This document shows positions 49,421 through 58,028 of a stretch of 64,000 nucleotides of DNA, in pieces. The stretch is from Massilia mucilaginosa (lineage in GTDB: Bacteria; Pseudomonadota; Gammaproteobacteria; Burkholderiales; Burkholderiaceae_D), in NCBI RefSeq assembly GCF_011682145.1, contig NZ_WHJH01000001.1, positions 434,001 through 498,000 of the forward strand, given 5' to 3'. Made by a program: the position numbers and the translations under genes. Below the pieces are notes generated by a model. It saw only the letters and a program-made list of their open reading frames with translations, did no database searches and had not been told where the DNA came from. Each line of letters starts with the position of its first letter. Position 1 is the first letter of the stretch.

Positions 49421-50395
49421 TCAGGCGGGCTGGCCGCCTGTTTCCGAGCCGATCATTTTCTGGCGGAAGGCGGCGCGCACGCGCCAGTCGTTGGGCACGA
49501 TGAAACCGCGCTGGGTTTCAAGCAGGCCGCCTTGCTCCACGCGCACGGCGGCCACCAGCACCGGCATCGGCACCGTGCCGAATTTCTCCGCCAGGGTGGC
49601 CTGCAACTGTTCCCGAGTGAGCAATCCGGCCTGGTCCGGCGCGCGGAACGGCGCCAGCCATTGCAGGCGCGGCAAGATCACCCAGGCATCCGGCGCCAGT
49701 GCCGCCACCTCGTCGAGGGCGCACCAGAAGCCGCGGCAGTGCTGGCCGGAGATGCCGTCCATCGCCTGCCCCGCCCCACCCGGATAGAACAGCCAGCCCT
49801 TGACCAGCGCCCGCGCCCGCGTGACGGGGCGCGGCAGCACAGCCTGGGCAGCCGGATGCGCGCCCAGCGCCAGTTGCCGGTCGAAGATCTTGCGCATCTT
49901 GGCGCCCAGGCTGTCGGCCAGGTTGGGGCCGACAAAGGTGTCGAAGCGCGATGCGGCCGCGCCTTCCAGCAGATAAAACTTGGTGGCGAACTCGATGTGC
50001 TCCAAACCGCCGTCGCCGTGATCGAGCAGGAAATCGAACTCGCCGACCGTATCGTTGCGGCTGGCGCGCACCTGCAAACCGTGCGCCACCAGCTGGCCGT
50101 GTTCCTGGAAATAGAAAGCCATCAGCTTTTCGGCGTACAGGCCCAGGCGCGTATAGTTGCGCGTGCCGAGTACATCGAGCAGGGGCGCGGGATCGGCGTC
50201 GAGGCGCATCAGCCAGTCGCCCACCGCCGCCGGCAGCACGCCCAGGCTGGCGATGCGGCCTTCCCAGTGCGGGTCGGCCGGATCGAGCAGGTCGGGCGCG
50301 TGCAGCAGCCAGGCCAGCGCGCGCACGTGCGGCTGCGCCAGCTGTCCCCAGCGGCGCGCGAAGGCGGCCTGGTAGTTGTCAGGCGCGCCGGTCAT
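49421..50395 (-). CDS. DUF1853 family protein
   Basis: A 324-residue protein starting MTGAPDNYQAAFARRWGQL, overlapping the UDG gene end by 17 bp. Family features include LGLYAEKLMAFYFQ, VGEFDFLLDHGDGGLEHIEFATKFYLLEG, which looks like a PD-(D/E)XK core (E, D, E-x-K), and LVKGWLFYP. The nuclease likeness is my inference. It is the last gene of the tsaB-rimI-udg-DUF1853 operon. Confidence 0.85.
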   Translation of the reverse strand: MTGAPDNYQAAFARRWGQLAQPHVRALAWLLHAPDLLDPADPHWEGRIASLGVLPAAVGDWLMRLDADPAPLLDVLGTRNYTRLGLYAEKLMAFYFQEHGQLVAHGLQVRASRNDTVGEFDFLLDHGDGGLEHIEFATKFYLLEGAAASRFDTFVGPNLADSLGAKMRKIFDRQLALGAHPAAQAVLPRPVTRARALVKGWLFYPGGAGQAMDGISGQHCRGFWCALDEVAALAPDAWVILPRLQWLAPFRAPDQAGLLTREQLQATLAEKFGTVPMPVLVAAVRVEQGGLLETQRGFIVPNDWRVRAAFRQKMIGSETGGQPA

Positions 50396-51284
50396 CGTGC
50401 TCGCGCGCAAGGCACAGGTCGGCCCAGGCCAGCGCCTTGTCGGCGCCGCGCCGCAGCAGCTCGCCCGGATGCAGGGTGGCCACCAGCTTGACCCCGGCGA
50501 TCTCGTGCACCTGGCCGCGCGAACCGGCCAGCGCTTCCTGCAAGGGCTTGCCCTGCAGGGCATTGGCGGCGATCTGGCCGAGCGTGAGCACCATCGACGC
50601 GCCGGAGAGCGCCAGTTCGCGGTCGAGGTAGGGCCGGCAGGCCAGCGCTTCCTCGGCGCTCGGGGCGCGGTCGCCGCCGTTGGCACTGGTGGGGCGGCAT
50701 TTGATCAGGTTGGTGACGTAGACATTGCTCTCGCGCGCGAGATCGACCGCTGCCAGCATGTTGACCAGCAGCTTGCCCGGTTCGCCCGACAGCGGCTGGC
50801 GCTCTTTTTCGTCGGACGCGGTGGAGGCCCCGGCCGCCACGAACCAGATTGCCTGCTGCGCGCCGTTGCCGTAGACCGGCTTGCGTCCGCCCTTGCACAG
50901 GCCACAGCGGGTGCAACTGCCGATGGCGCTCCTGAGCTGGACCCAGTCCATGGCGGCGATGTCATCGTCGGTGGGCGGCGGCGCGGGCGGCTCCTCGCCC
51001 CAGGCCGAATCGGCGGCGGGGCCGGGAGCTGGGCTGACAGCCGGCGGCGCGGCCCTGGCCACCACTGCCGGCGACGCCGGCATGACGACCGGCGCGGCGA
51101 CAGGCGCAGGCGCGGGTGCGGGCGCGGACATGGCGGCAGGCGCAGGCGCGGCTTCCTGGGCGCTCTGCGCAAGCTCGCCGGGATCGGCCTCGTCGGCCGC
51201 GCCAGCGGCGGCATCGCGCAAGGTCCACAGCGGACCGATGCCCATCTCCTGCAAAAAGGCGCTGTCGCGCGCGCTAATACTCAT
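50379..51284 (-). CDS. Family-4-type uracil-DNA glycosylase with altered active-site motif
   Basis: A 301-residue protein. An Ala/Pro-rich linker (about 45-105) precedes a UDG domain. The four iron-sulfur cysteines are visible: CTRCGLC (two of three), KCRPT and ACRPYL. Motif 1, normally GE-x-PG-x-x-ED, reads VAAGASTASDEKERQPLSGEPGKLL, so the water-activating segment is changed. Motif 2 is HPGELLRR instead of HPAYLLR. Relatives excise uracil from DNA; the altered motif leaves activity in doubt. It overlaps the rimI stop by ATGA. Confidence 0.88.
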   Translation of the reverse strand: MSISARDSAFLQEMGIGPLWTLRDAAAGAADEADPGELAQSAQEAAPAPAAMSAPAPAPAPVAAPVVMPASPAVVARAAPPAVSPAPGPAADSAWGEEPPAPPPTDDDIAAMDWVQLRSAIGSCTRCGLCKGGRKPVYGNGAQQAIWFVAAGASTASDEKERQPLSGEPGKLLVNMLAAVDLARESNVYVTNLIKCRPTSANGGDRAPSAEEALACRPYLDRELALSGASMVLTLGQIAANALQGKPLQEALAGSRGQVHEIAGVKLVATLHPGELLRRGADKALAWADLCLAREHDDRRA

Positions 51285-51751
51285 AAGACGAACCTCATCA
51301 CGATGGCATCCTCGCGCTTGCCGTCATGGGCGGGATAGTAGCCGCGGCGGCGGCCGATTTCGGTATAGCCGTACTGCTGGTAGACGGCCAGCGCGCGCAC
51401 GTTGGACGGGCGCACTTCGAGCAGGATCGAGTCCATCGACAGCCCGCGCGCGCAGGCGGCGACCTTGTCGAGCAGGTAGCGGCCCAGACCCTCTCCCTGG
51501 CGTTCGGCGGCCACGGCCACATTGAGCAGGTGCGCTTCGTCGACGATCGGCATCAGCAAAAAATAGCCGAGCAGCGCCCCGCCGCGCTCGCGCAGCACCC
51601 AGGCGTTGTAGCCGCTGCCGAGCGAATCGGTGAAGTTGCCGCGAGTCCAGGGATGCGGGTAGACCTGCTGTTCCAGCGCGAACACGTCGTCGACATCGGC
51701 CGCCACCATCGGTGCATACACCAGGTGGTCATCGTCGCGCAGCGCGCTCAT
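51281..51751 (-). CDS. rimI: Ribosomal protein alanine N-acetyltransferase RimI
   Basis: A 156-residue GNAT acetyltransferase with PHPWTRGNFTDSL, the acetyl-CoA loop RQGEGLGRYLL and ILLEVRPSNVRALAVYQQYGYTEIGRRRGYYP. In enteric bacteria it acetylates the N-terminus of S18. The ATG overlaps the tsaB stop (ATGA), the widespread tsaB-rimI pairing. Confidence 0.95.
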   Translation of the reverse strand: MSALRDDDHLVYAPMVAADVDDVFALEQQVYPHPWTRGNFTDSLGSGYNAWVLRERGGALLGYFLLMPIVDEAHLLNVAVAAERQGEGLGRYLLDKVAACARGLSMDSILLEVRPSNVRALAVYQQYGYTEIGRRRGYYPAHDGKREDAIVMRFVL

Positions 51752-52464
51752 GCGGCAGCCTTGGCGGCGTTGATGACGCTGCGTTCCGCGCTGGTGTAGG
51801 CGATCTTGTTGCGCAGGTACAGCGGCTGGGCGGCCGCCGCGCCGACCGCCTTGCCCGCCGCCAGCGCCGCGCGCCCGAGCGGCGCCAGCTGGGCGGCGTG
51901 CGGCATGATTTCCGGATAGGTGGCCGCGAACGCCTGCCCAGGGAAAGCGTCGGGATAGGCGGCCAGGCCGTTGCCGCAGGCGGCCAGAGGGCCATCCACC
52001 GGCACGGGCGCCACGGCGCCGGGCGCGCACAGGACCGGCGCAAGCAGTTCGCGCCACAGGCCGGCGGCGCTGTCGTAGCGGTACTGGGCCCAGTAGACCT
52101 CGCCCATGCGCGCGTCGAGCACGGCCACCACATTGGTGGCGCCATGCTGCTGGCGGCAGGCCACGGCCATTGCTTCGAGCGTGATCAGGGGCAGCACCGG
52201 CAAGCCGGCGCCGTAGGCCAGGCCCTGGGCGATGCCGCAGGCGGTGCGCACGCCGGTAAACGATCCGGGACCGGCGCCGAAGGCGATGGCGCCGCACTCC
52301 TTCAGGGCGATGCCGGCCTCGGCCAGCAGTTCCTGCACCATCGGCAGGATCGATTGCGAGTGGGTGCGGACCCCGGACGATTCACGGGCGAAGACGGTGT
52401 CGCCGCGCAGCAAGGCGCAGGACGCCATCTCGGACGAGGTTTCAATAGCGAGAATAATAGACAT
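51748..52464 (-). CDS. tsaB: tRNA t6A modification protein TsaB
   Basis: A 238-residue ASKHA-fold partner of TsaD in making threonylcarbamoyl-adenosine at position 37 of ANN-decoding tRNAs. It starts MSIILAIETSSEMASCAL and has FGAGPGSFTGVRTACGIAQGLAYG, the TsaB dimer signature. The longer frame upstream is a shadow of the thioredoxin-like gene. First gene of the four-gene minus-strand operon, divergent from the thioredoxin-like gene by 78 bp. Confidence 0.95.
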   Translation of the reverse strand: MSIILAIETSSEMASCALLRGDTVFARESSGVRTHSQSILPMVQELLAEAGIALKECGAIAFGAGPGSFTGVRTACGIAQGLAYGAGLPVLPLITLEAMAVACRQQHGATNVVAVLDARMGEVYWAQYRYDSAAGLWRELLAPVLCAPGAVAPVPVDGPLAACGNGLAAYPDAFPGQAFAATYPEIMPHAAQLAPLGRAALAAGKAVGAAAAQPLYLRNKIAYTSAERSVINAAKAAA

Positions 52465-52542
52465 CCCGTATTTTAACCCGGCCAAGCGTCGCCTTGGCGC
52501 TTTGGCAAGCAGGGCTTCGTCGCCCGATGTAGAATGCCGCTC

Positions 52543-52965
52543 ATGCACAGCCACACACTCGACTCCGACAACCGCGACAGCATTGCGCAAGCGCTGGGCG
52601 ACGACCGCTGGATCGTCGCTTGCCTGTGCGCGGCCTGGTGCGGCACCTGCGCCTCCTACCGCGCCGCCTTCGACGGCCTGGCCGCGCGCCATCCCGACAA
52701 GCACTTCATCTGGATCGATATCGAAGACCAGGCCGAGGTGGTGGGCGACCTCGATGTCGACAATTTTCCCACCCTGCTGATCCAGCGCCATGAGATGGTG
52801 ACCTTCTTCGGCACCATGCTGCCCGACCCGGCGCTGGCCGAACGGTTGATCCAGGCCCAGGTCGCGCAATCGGACCAGGAACTGGCGCTCCAGGCACGCA
52901 GCAGCGAGGAGCGCCGCCTGTGGCAGGAGCAATGCAACCTGCGCACGCTGCTGCGGCGCGCCTGA
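52543..52965 (+). CDS. Thioredoxin-like protein
   Basis: A 140-residue cytosolic thioredoxin-fold protein with a WCGTC active site (Trp-Cys-Gly-Thr-Cys; classical thioredoxin is WCGPC) and the cis-Pro in DNFPTLLI. The C-terminal third (ALAERLIQAQVAQSDQELALQARSSEERRLWQEQ) is helical and charged. The chosen ATG 52543 lies eight bases after a TAGAAT hexamer with no ribosome site, suggesting a leaderless message. An upstream ATG 52534 adds three residues. It probably reduces disulfides or scaffolds a partner. Confidence 0.85.
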   Translation: MHSHTLDSDNRDSIAQALGDDRWIVACLCAAWCGTCASYRAAFDGLAARHPDKHFIWIDIEDQAEVVGDLDVDNFPTLLIQRHEMVTFFGTMLPDPALAERLIQAQVAQSDQELALQARSSEERRLWQEQCNLRTLLRRA

Positions 52966-53068
52966 CACTGGCCGACCATGAATGCGTTTGAGCCAAGTCA
53001 ACAGCACCCGAAAACGGATAGCCGACGATGGGATATCGTGGTTGAACACTTTTGGGGAAGCGCAGATA

Positions 53069-53572
53069 ATGGATATCATGGAAGCCCGCATCGTTAAACT
53101 TGAGATGGTGATAGAAAAGATTCTCGAACGTCTGACGTCCCTGGAACGTGACGTCGCCGTCATCCGCTCCAACTACGCCACCAAAGCGGACCTGCTGGGA
53201 CTGCAAGCGAAGCTGGAAGCGAAGCTTGAAGCGAAACTGGAAGCGGCAAGCGCCAACGCCGCCAGCAAAGCGGATCTACTGGCGCTGGAAGCGAAGCTGG
53301 AAGCGGCAAGCGCCAACGCCGCCAGCAAAACGGACCTGCTGGCGCTGGAAGCGAAGCTGGAAGCGGCAAGTGCCAACGCCGCCAGCAAAACGGACCTGCT
53401 GGCGCTGCAAGCGAAGCTGGAAGCGGCAAGCGCCAACTACGCCACCAAAGCCGACCTGTTGGCGCTGCAAGCCTCGCTTGCCACATTCGAGACCACCATC
53501 ATCAAGTGGTTTATCGGCACTGCCGTCACGCTGTCCGGACTGTCCTTCGCCGCCGCGAAATTGATCGCCTAG
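53069..53572 (+). CDS. Coiled-coil membrane protein with 20-residue repeats (CCDC90/DUF1640-like)
   Basis: A 167-residue protein: a predicted helical start (MDIMEARIVKLEMVIEKILERLTSLE), a long coiled coil of tandem 20-residue repeats of the form (A/Y)A(S/T)K-x-DLLAL-x-AKLEAASAN, and one C-terminal helix (IIKWFIGTAVTLSGLSFAAAKL). The layout matches bacterial CCDC90/DUF1640 proteins, which are bitopic coiled coils of unknown function. ATG 53069 follows GGGGAAG by eight bases; a longer frame from 52982 was rejected. Confidence 0.82.
   Translation: MDIMEARIVKLEMVIEKILERLTSLERDVAVIRSNYATKADLLGLQAKLEAKLEAKLEAASANAASKADLLALEAKLEAASANAASKTDLLALEAKLEAASANAASKTDLLALQAKLEAASANYATKADLLALQASLATFETTIIKWFIGTAVTLSGLSFAAAKLIA
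53221..53460 (+). repeat. Four tandem 60-bp repeats inside the coiled-coil gene
   Basis: Four consecutive 60-bp units (53221-53280, 53281-53340, 53341-53400, 53401-53460) are nearly identical, differing at a few bases each. The unit is exactly 20 codons, so changes in copy number keep the frame. The flanking units (from about 53163, and 53461) are more diverged. Confidence 0.9.
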
Positions 53573-53829
53573 GCAGTTGCCGCCGCACCAGCCTGAGCGA
53601 TCCCCGCCAGCCGGGGATTTCTTACGCCCGAACGCCTGATCCTGCCCCTTGCAGCACCCGCCGCAACCTTGCACTTGCACGAAGATTGTCCTTAGAGCAC
53701 CATTTACTGGTATTCTGTCGACCCTCCGTGTAATTATTGAAACTCTTCTAAAACGACATCGGGAGCGACGCCGGCAACAGCCTGCTGGCGCGCACAACCG
53801 CTGCCGGATTGGATCACTTCCGCGCCCGA
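53573..53829. other. Intergenic region before the envelope-protein series
   Basis: 257 bp with no gene. It probably holds the promoter for the genes that follow. Nothing clear beyond an AT-rich patch at 53700-53755. Confidence 0.45.
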
Positions 53830-54582
53830 ATGAACGCTAACCGACTCTTGAGCCTGATCCTGACCGCCACCCTGACCGGCCCCGTGCTGGCCGCTGGCGA
53901 CGACAAATTCGACGACTATTTCGACACCCAGATGAAGGCGGCCCAGAAGGCCATGAGCGAGAAGCGCTACGCCAGCGTCAAGGAAAAGGTGCTGGAGCTG
54001 GAAAAGGCGCTGACCCGCGCCGACCCCGACTACGGCGAAAAATCGCAATGGGCCTACGTGCTCGACTTCAAGCGCTTCTCCCTGTACGAAATGGGCGAGC
54101 AGGAAGCGGCCGTCGAGAGTTGCCGCCGCACCGTCAAGGTGCTCGCCTCCAACGACTGGCCTTACCTGGCCGAATTCAACGTGGTGCGCGCCGCGCGCCG
54201 CGCCTGCCACAACATGCTGGCCTACGAACAGAGCGCGGTCGCCACCACCGTGCCCCAGCACGAAGAAGCCATCTCCCAGATCGAGCAGTGCTTCGACACC
54301 GTCTCGCCGATCGAAGACGACTCGGTGCTCGACAATTTCTACGAAACGCGCGCCACGGTCTACCTGAAGGCCAACGCCGCCACCAAAAACAAATACCAGC
54401 CGCAATTGTTCGACACCCTGGCCCGCGCCGACCTGCGCAAACTGGCGCTGGACGAGGATCCCGAGTTTGCCAAGATCATGAAAACGCCGGCTTACCTGAG
54501 TTTCAGGAAAGACTTCAAGCTTCCCAAGAAAAACACCAGGCCAGGCATCAACCTGTCTTTCCACTCATCCGACGCCCGCTGA
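53830..54582 (+). CDS. Periplasmic hypothetical protein, TPR-like
   Basis: A 250-residue secreted protein: signal MNANRLLSLILTATLTGPVLAA, then a helical domain (AAQKAMSEKRYASVKEKVLELEKAL...). The pattern suggests degenerate TPR helices. I do not recognise the family. It starts at ATG 53830; the TTG at 53809 is less likely. It is 4 bp upstream of the next gene, so both are co-translated. Confidence 0.75.
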   Translation: MNANRLLSLILTATLTGPVLAAGDDKFDDYFDTQMKAAQKAMSEKRYASVKEKVLELEKALTRADPDYGEKSQWAYVLDFKRFSLYEMGEQEAAVESCRRTVKVLASNDWPYLAEFNVVRAARRACHNMLAYEQSAVATTVPQHEEAISQIEQCFDTVSPIEDDSVLDNFYETRATVYLKANAATKNKYQPQLFDTLARADLRKLALDEDPEFAKIMKTPAYLSFRKDFKLPKKNTRPGINLSFHSSDAR

Positions 54583-54586
54583 CACC

Positions 54587-55651
54587 ATGCATCTTTCCGC
54601 CCGCACCGCCCTGTTGAAAACCTCGATCGCCGCCGCCTGCCTGGCCTTGTCGCTCGGCGCCCACGGCGCCGAGCCCAAGCCGCCCGCAGACGGGACCGTA
54701 CGCGCCCAGATCGACAGCCTGGGCGACAGCACCATCGCCGCCCTCGTGGTCGAGCAGCGCTGGACCGACGTACTGCCGCTGGCACGCGCCTGGACGCGCA
54801 GCAATCCCGGCTCGGCGCGCGCCTGGTATTACCTCGGCAAGGCCCAGCACCACCTCGACAAAACGGCCGAGGCCGAAGTCTCGCTCAAGCGTTCGCTGGG
54901 CCTGGCGCCGGACGATGCCCAGACCTTGAATGAGCTGGGCAACATCGCCAGCAGCCGCGACAAGCGCGAGGCCGCCATCGGCTACTACGAGCGCGCCTAC
55001 AAGGCCGACCCGAGCCTGCCGGCCGTGTCCGAAAACCTCGGCGCGGTGCTGGCCGCGTCCGGCAAGTACCAGCCGGCCCGCAGCGCCCTGCTGAACGCCA
55101 TCGAACTCGATCCGTCCAGCAGCTTCGCCTGGCACACCCTGGGCACGGTGCACGAAAAACTGGGACAGATGAGCGAAGCGGAACAAGATTACCGCAAGGC
55201 GCTGGAACTGGCCCCGGCCCGCGAAAACACCGCCGTCGCACTGGCCACCCTGCTCCACGCGCAAGGCAAGTACGCCTACGCGCTGCAGGTCTACCGCAAC
55301 GCCGTGCGGCAGCGCGCCGACGATCCGGCCGTCTGGCACGGCATGAGCAATTCGATGGCCTCGATCGGGCGCATCGACGACGCCGTCAACGCCAGCCGGC
55401 GCGCGATCCGGCTCGATCCGGCCTACGCCGCCGCCTGGCACGGACTGGGCGTGCGCTACCTGCAAAAGCGCAATTTCGCCAAGGCGCTGATCGCCCTGAA
55501 CAAGGCCGTCGCGCTCGATCCCAAGTCGGCCAACGCCTGGACCAGCCTGGTCGTGCTGCACAGCCTGCGCCAGGACCAGCCGGCGCGGCGCAAGGCCCTG
55601 CTCCGCCTGCGCAAGCTCGACCGCGTCGCCGCCGATAGCCTCAGCAAATAA
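54587..55651 (+). CDS. Periplasmic TPR-repeat protein
   Basis: A 354-residue protein with signal MHLSARTALLKTSIAAACLALSLGAHGAE followed by about seven TPR units from residue 60 (ARAWYYLGKAQHHLDKTAEAEVSLKRSLGLAPDD, NELGNIASSRDKREAAIGYYERAYKADP, and so on to ALNKAVALDPKSANAW). It is a scaffold for protein contacts, probably in the periplasm. The partner is unknown. Confidence 0.85.
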   Translation: MHLSARTALLKTSIAAACLALSLGAHGAEPKPPADGTVRAQIDSLGDSTIAALVVEQRWTDVLPLARAWTRSNPGSARAWYYLGKAQHHLDKTAEAEVSLKRSLGLAPDDAQTLNELGNIASSRDKREAAIGYYERAYKADPSLPAVSENLGAVLAASGKYQPARSALLNAIELDPSSSFAWHTLGTVHEKLGQMSEAEQDYRKALELAPARENTAVALATLLHAQGKYAYALQVYRNAVRQRADDPAVWHGMSNSMASIGRIDDAVNASRRAIRLDPAYAAAWHGLGVRYLQKRNFAKALIALNKAVALDPKSANAWTSLVVLHSLRQDQPARRKALLRLRKLDRVAADSLSK

Positions 55652-55683
55652 ATCATTTACCCTTACAGCCAAGCATCCATCCC

Positions 55684-56841
55684 ATGACCATCGCCCTCCG
55701 CCCCCTTTTCGCCAGCGTGGCTGCCGCCCTCATCCTGTCCGGCTGCGGCGCCCTGCCGGCCACGGATCCCGCCGCCAAGGCATCGGCCCAGCACGGCATC
55801 CTGGTATCGAACGGCAAGCTGACCGAAGAAGGCGAACTGCGGCGCGACCTCGGACTCGAGCATTCGACCGCCGGGCGCCATGCCGCCGCCTACACCCAGT
55901 GGCTGCCGCTGGCCGAGCAAGGCCACGCCGAATCGCAATTCAACATCGGCCTGATGCTGCGCGACGGCCTCGGCGTCACGGCCGACGCCGCCAGATCGCT
56001 CGACTGGACGCGCAAGGCGGCCGCCGCCAGTTATCCCGACGCCTACCTGGCGCTGGGCGTGCGCTACGCCAATGGCAGCGGCGTGGCCAAAGACCCGCTT
56101 GAGGCGCTGCGCCTGTGGCGCCACGGCGCCGGCCTGGGCGACGCCGACAGCGCCTTCTATGCCGGCCAGGCCCTGTTCTTCGGGCTGGACGTGCCGCGCG
56201 ACGGCCCCGGCGGCCTGAAACTGCTGCTCCAGGCGGCCCAGGCCGATACGCCGAGCGTGCGCGCCCAGTCGATCCTCGGCATGATTTACCTGACCGGCGA
56301 AGATGGCGTGGCGCGCGACTACGCCAAGGCGCGCCAGTGGCTGGCGCTGGCCGCGGCCGGCGAAGACAGCCAGGCCCAGCACCACCTGGGCGTGATGCAT
56401 CAGTTCGGCCGCGGCGGCCCGGCCGACATGCGGCGCGCCGTCGCGTGGTACGAACGCGCCGCGCGCCAGGGCAATCCGGCCTCGCTCAACAACCTGGCCA
56501 CCTTCTACAAGAACGGCAAGAACCTGCCGAAAGACGTCAAGAAGGCGCGCGAGTATTTCGAACGCGCCCATGCTGCCGGCAACTTCGACGCCACCGTGAA
56601 CCTGGGCGACATGCTGTTCATGACACGCGCCGCCCCGGCCGAGCGCGAAAAGGCGGTGGCGCTCTACAAGCAGGCGGCCGAGGCGGCGCACGCCCCCGGC
56701 CAGTGCCGCTACGCCCGGGTGCTGCGCCACGGCGAAGGCGTCAGCGCCAATGCCGACGAGTCGGCCGCGTGGCTGGACAAGGCCAAGGCGGCCAAGCTGG
56801 CCTGCGACACCAGGCTGCCGCTGGCGACGTTCCTGAAGTAA
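55684..56841 (+). CDS. Sel1-repeat lipoprotein
   Basis: A 385-residue lipoprotein: signal MTIALRPLFASVAAALILSGC with the lipid-attached Cys21, then about seven Sel1-type repeats (AEQGHAESQFNIGLMLRDGLGV, AAASYPDAYLALGVRYANGSGVAKDP, ARQGNPASLNNLATFYKNGKNLPKD). Sel1 proteins act as adaptors in the envelope. It follows the TPR gene by 32 bp on the same strand. Confidence 0.88.
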   Translation: MTIALRPLFASVAAALILSGCGALPATDPAAKASAQHGILVSNGKLTEEGELRRDLGLEHSTAGRHAAAYTQWLPLAEQGHAESQFNIGLMLRDGLGVTADAARSLDWTRKAAAASYPDAYLALGVRYANGSGVAKDPLEALRLWRHGAGLGDADSAFYAGQALFFGLDVPRDGPGGLKLLLQAAQADTPSVRAQSILGMIYLTGEDGVARDYAKARQWLALAAAGEDSQAQHHLGVMHQFGRGGPADMRRAVAWYERAARQGNPASLNNLATFYKNGKNLPKDVKKAREYFERAHAAGNFDATVNLGDMLFMTRAAPAEREKAVALYKQAAEAAHAPGQCRYARVLRHGEGVSANADESAAWLDKAKAAKLACDTRLPLATFLK

Positions 56842-56932
56842 TCCGGGCGACCGGCCCGACGTCGCCCGGCATCCCGGGCATGCGGGCCACCGGCGTCGAC
56901 GCCGCTCAACCACCACTCTTGAAAAGAAACCC

Positions 56933-57997
56933 ATGACGCCACAGTCCTCCCCAGACGCCCACTCTTCCGGCGGCTTCGTCCAGAGCGCCGCCGCGTACGG
57001 CGTCGCCGCGCCGCGCCCCGGCCTGCTGCTGGTCGTGCTGCTGCTCATCGCCGCCTGCATCGTGGTGCTGACCGCAATCGACCTGGCGACCATGTCGGCG
57101 CGGATTGCCTCCCTGACCAGTTCGCTGGATGGCACGAAGCTCCCGGTCGACGCCCTGCGCAGCAGCCAGCTCAACAGCTCGCTGTTCATCGCGGCCTTCA
57201 TGGCCGGCGTGCTGGCCCTGATCGCCTTCGGGCACAATTGGGCGCGCTGGGTCTGGCTGAGCCTGTGCATGCTGGTCGGTTTGCTGGTCGCGCTCGGCAC
57301 GGTCGTGCTGATGTTCGGCTACGCACCGGAAGCGGCCATGTTCAAGTGCGCCGTGTACCTGGTCCTGTTCGTGCTCTCGTGCATGCTATTCTCGCCGTCG
57401 AGCAATGCGTGGTTCCGCCAGATCAAGGAGATCCGCAACAACCCGCGCCTGCGTCCGGCGGCGGGCGGCGCCAGCCCGGCTCCCGGCCAGCTTGCCACCC
57501 CGGCCGACGGCCAACCCTACCATCCCTACGCGCCGCCGGGCGGCATGCCGGCCGGCCCCGCAGCGCCGGTGGCGATCCCGCCGCGCCCGCGCACCATCTC
57601 GCTGGCCCTTGCGCTGTTCGTGCTCAACGCGCTGCTCGGCATGGTCCTGACCGTGCTGTACCTGCCCGACGTGTTCGCCACCCAGAACGCCGTGCTGGGC
57701 GAAGGGATGATGAAAAACCTGGCCTACGGCGGCATTGCATTCGGCATCATCCTGATGGTGATCATGCTCTACTACATCGCGCGCGGCTCGAATGTGGCGC
57801 GCTGGATCTGGACCGCGATGGCCGTGCTCGGCTTTCTGAACGCCTACGCGGCCCTGAAAATGGCGTTTGTCATCTCGCCCACCTACGGCGCGCTGCTCTC
57901 GCTCAGCCAGCTGCTCTCGCTGGCCGGGACGATCCTGCTGTTCGTGCCCGCGTCCAGCGCGTGGATACGCGCGGTAACGCTGGCGCGCAACAAGTAA
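56933..57997 (+). CDS. Internally duplicated membrane protein, unknown function
   Basis: A 354-residue protein with two similar halves of about four helices each. Half one runs PRPGLLLVVLLLIAACIVVLTAID to ARWVWLSLCMLVGLLVAL and ends SSNAWFRQIKEIRNN. A Pro/Gly-rich cytoplasmic linker (about 175-215, many Pro-Ala-Gly) separates it from half two: PRTISLALALFVLNALLGMVL, VARWIWTAMAVLGFLNAYAAL and the end SSAWIRAVTLARNK. The matching ends (S-S-x-A-W-x-R) point to gene duplication and fusion. I recognise no family. Confidence 0.8.
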   Translation: MTPQSSPDAHSSGGFVQSAAAYGVAAPRPGLLLVVLLLIAACIVVLTAIDLATMSARIASLTSSLDGTKLPVDALRSSQLNSSLFIAAFMAGVLALIAFGHNWARWVWLSLCMLVGLLVALGTVVLMFGYAPEAAMFKCAVYLVLFVLSCMLFSPSSNAWFRQIKEIRNNPRLRPAAGGASPAPGQLATPADGQPYHPYAPPGGMPAGPAAPVAIPPRPRTISLALALFVLNALLGMVLTVLYLPDVFATQNAVLGEGMMKNLAYGGIAFGIILMVIMLYYIARGSNVARWIWTAMAVLGFLNAYAALKMAFVISPTYGALLSLSQLLSLAGTILLFVPASSAWIRAVTLARNK

Positions 57998-58028
57998 TCA
58001 GCTCCCGACCGTGCAACGGAACCAGGCC

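Noticed and set aside
53221-53460. CRISPR array
   Set aside because: The 60-bp repeats are contiguous with no spacers and lie in frame inside a coiled-coil gene.
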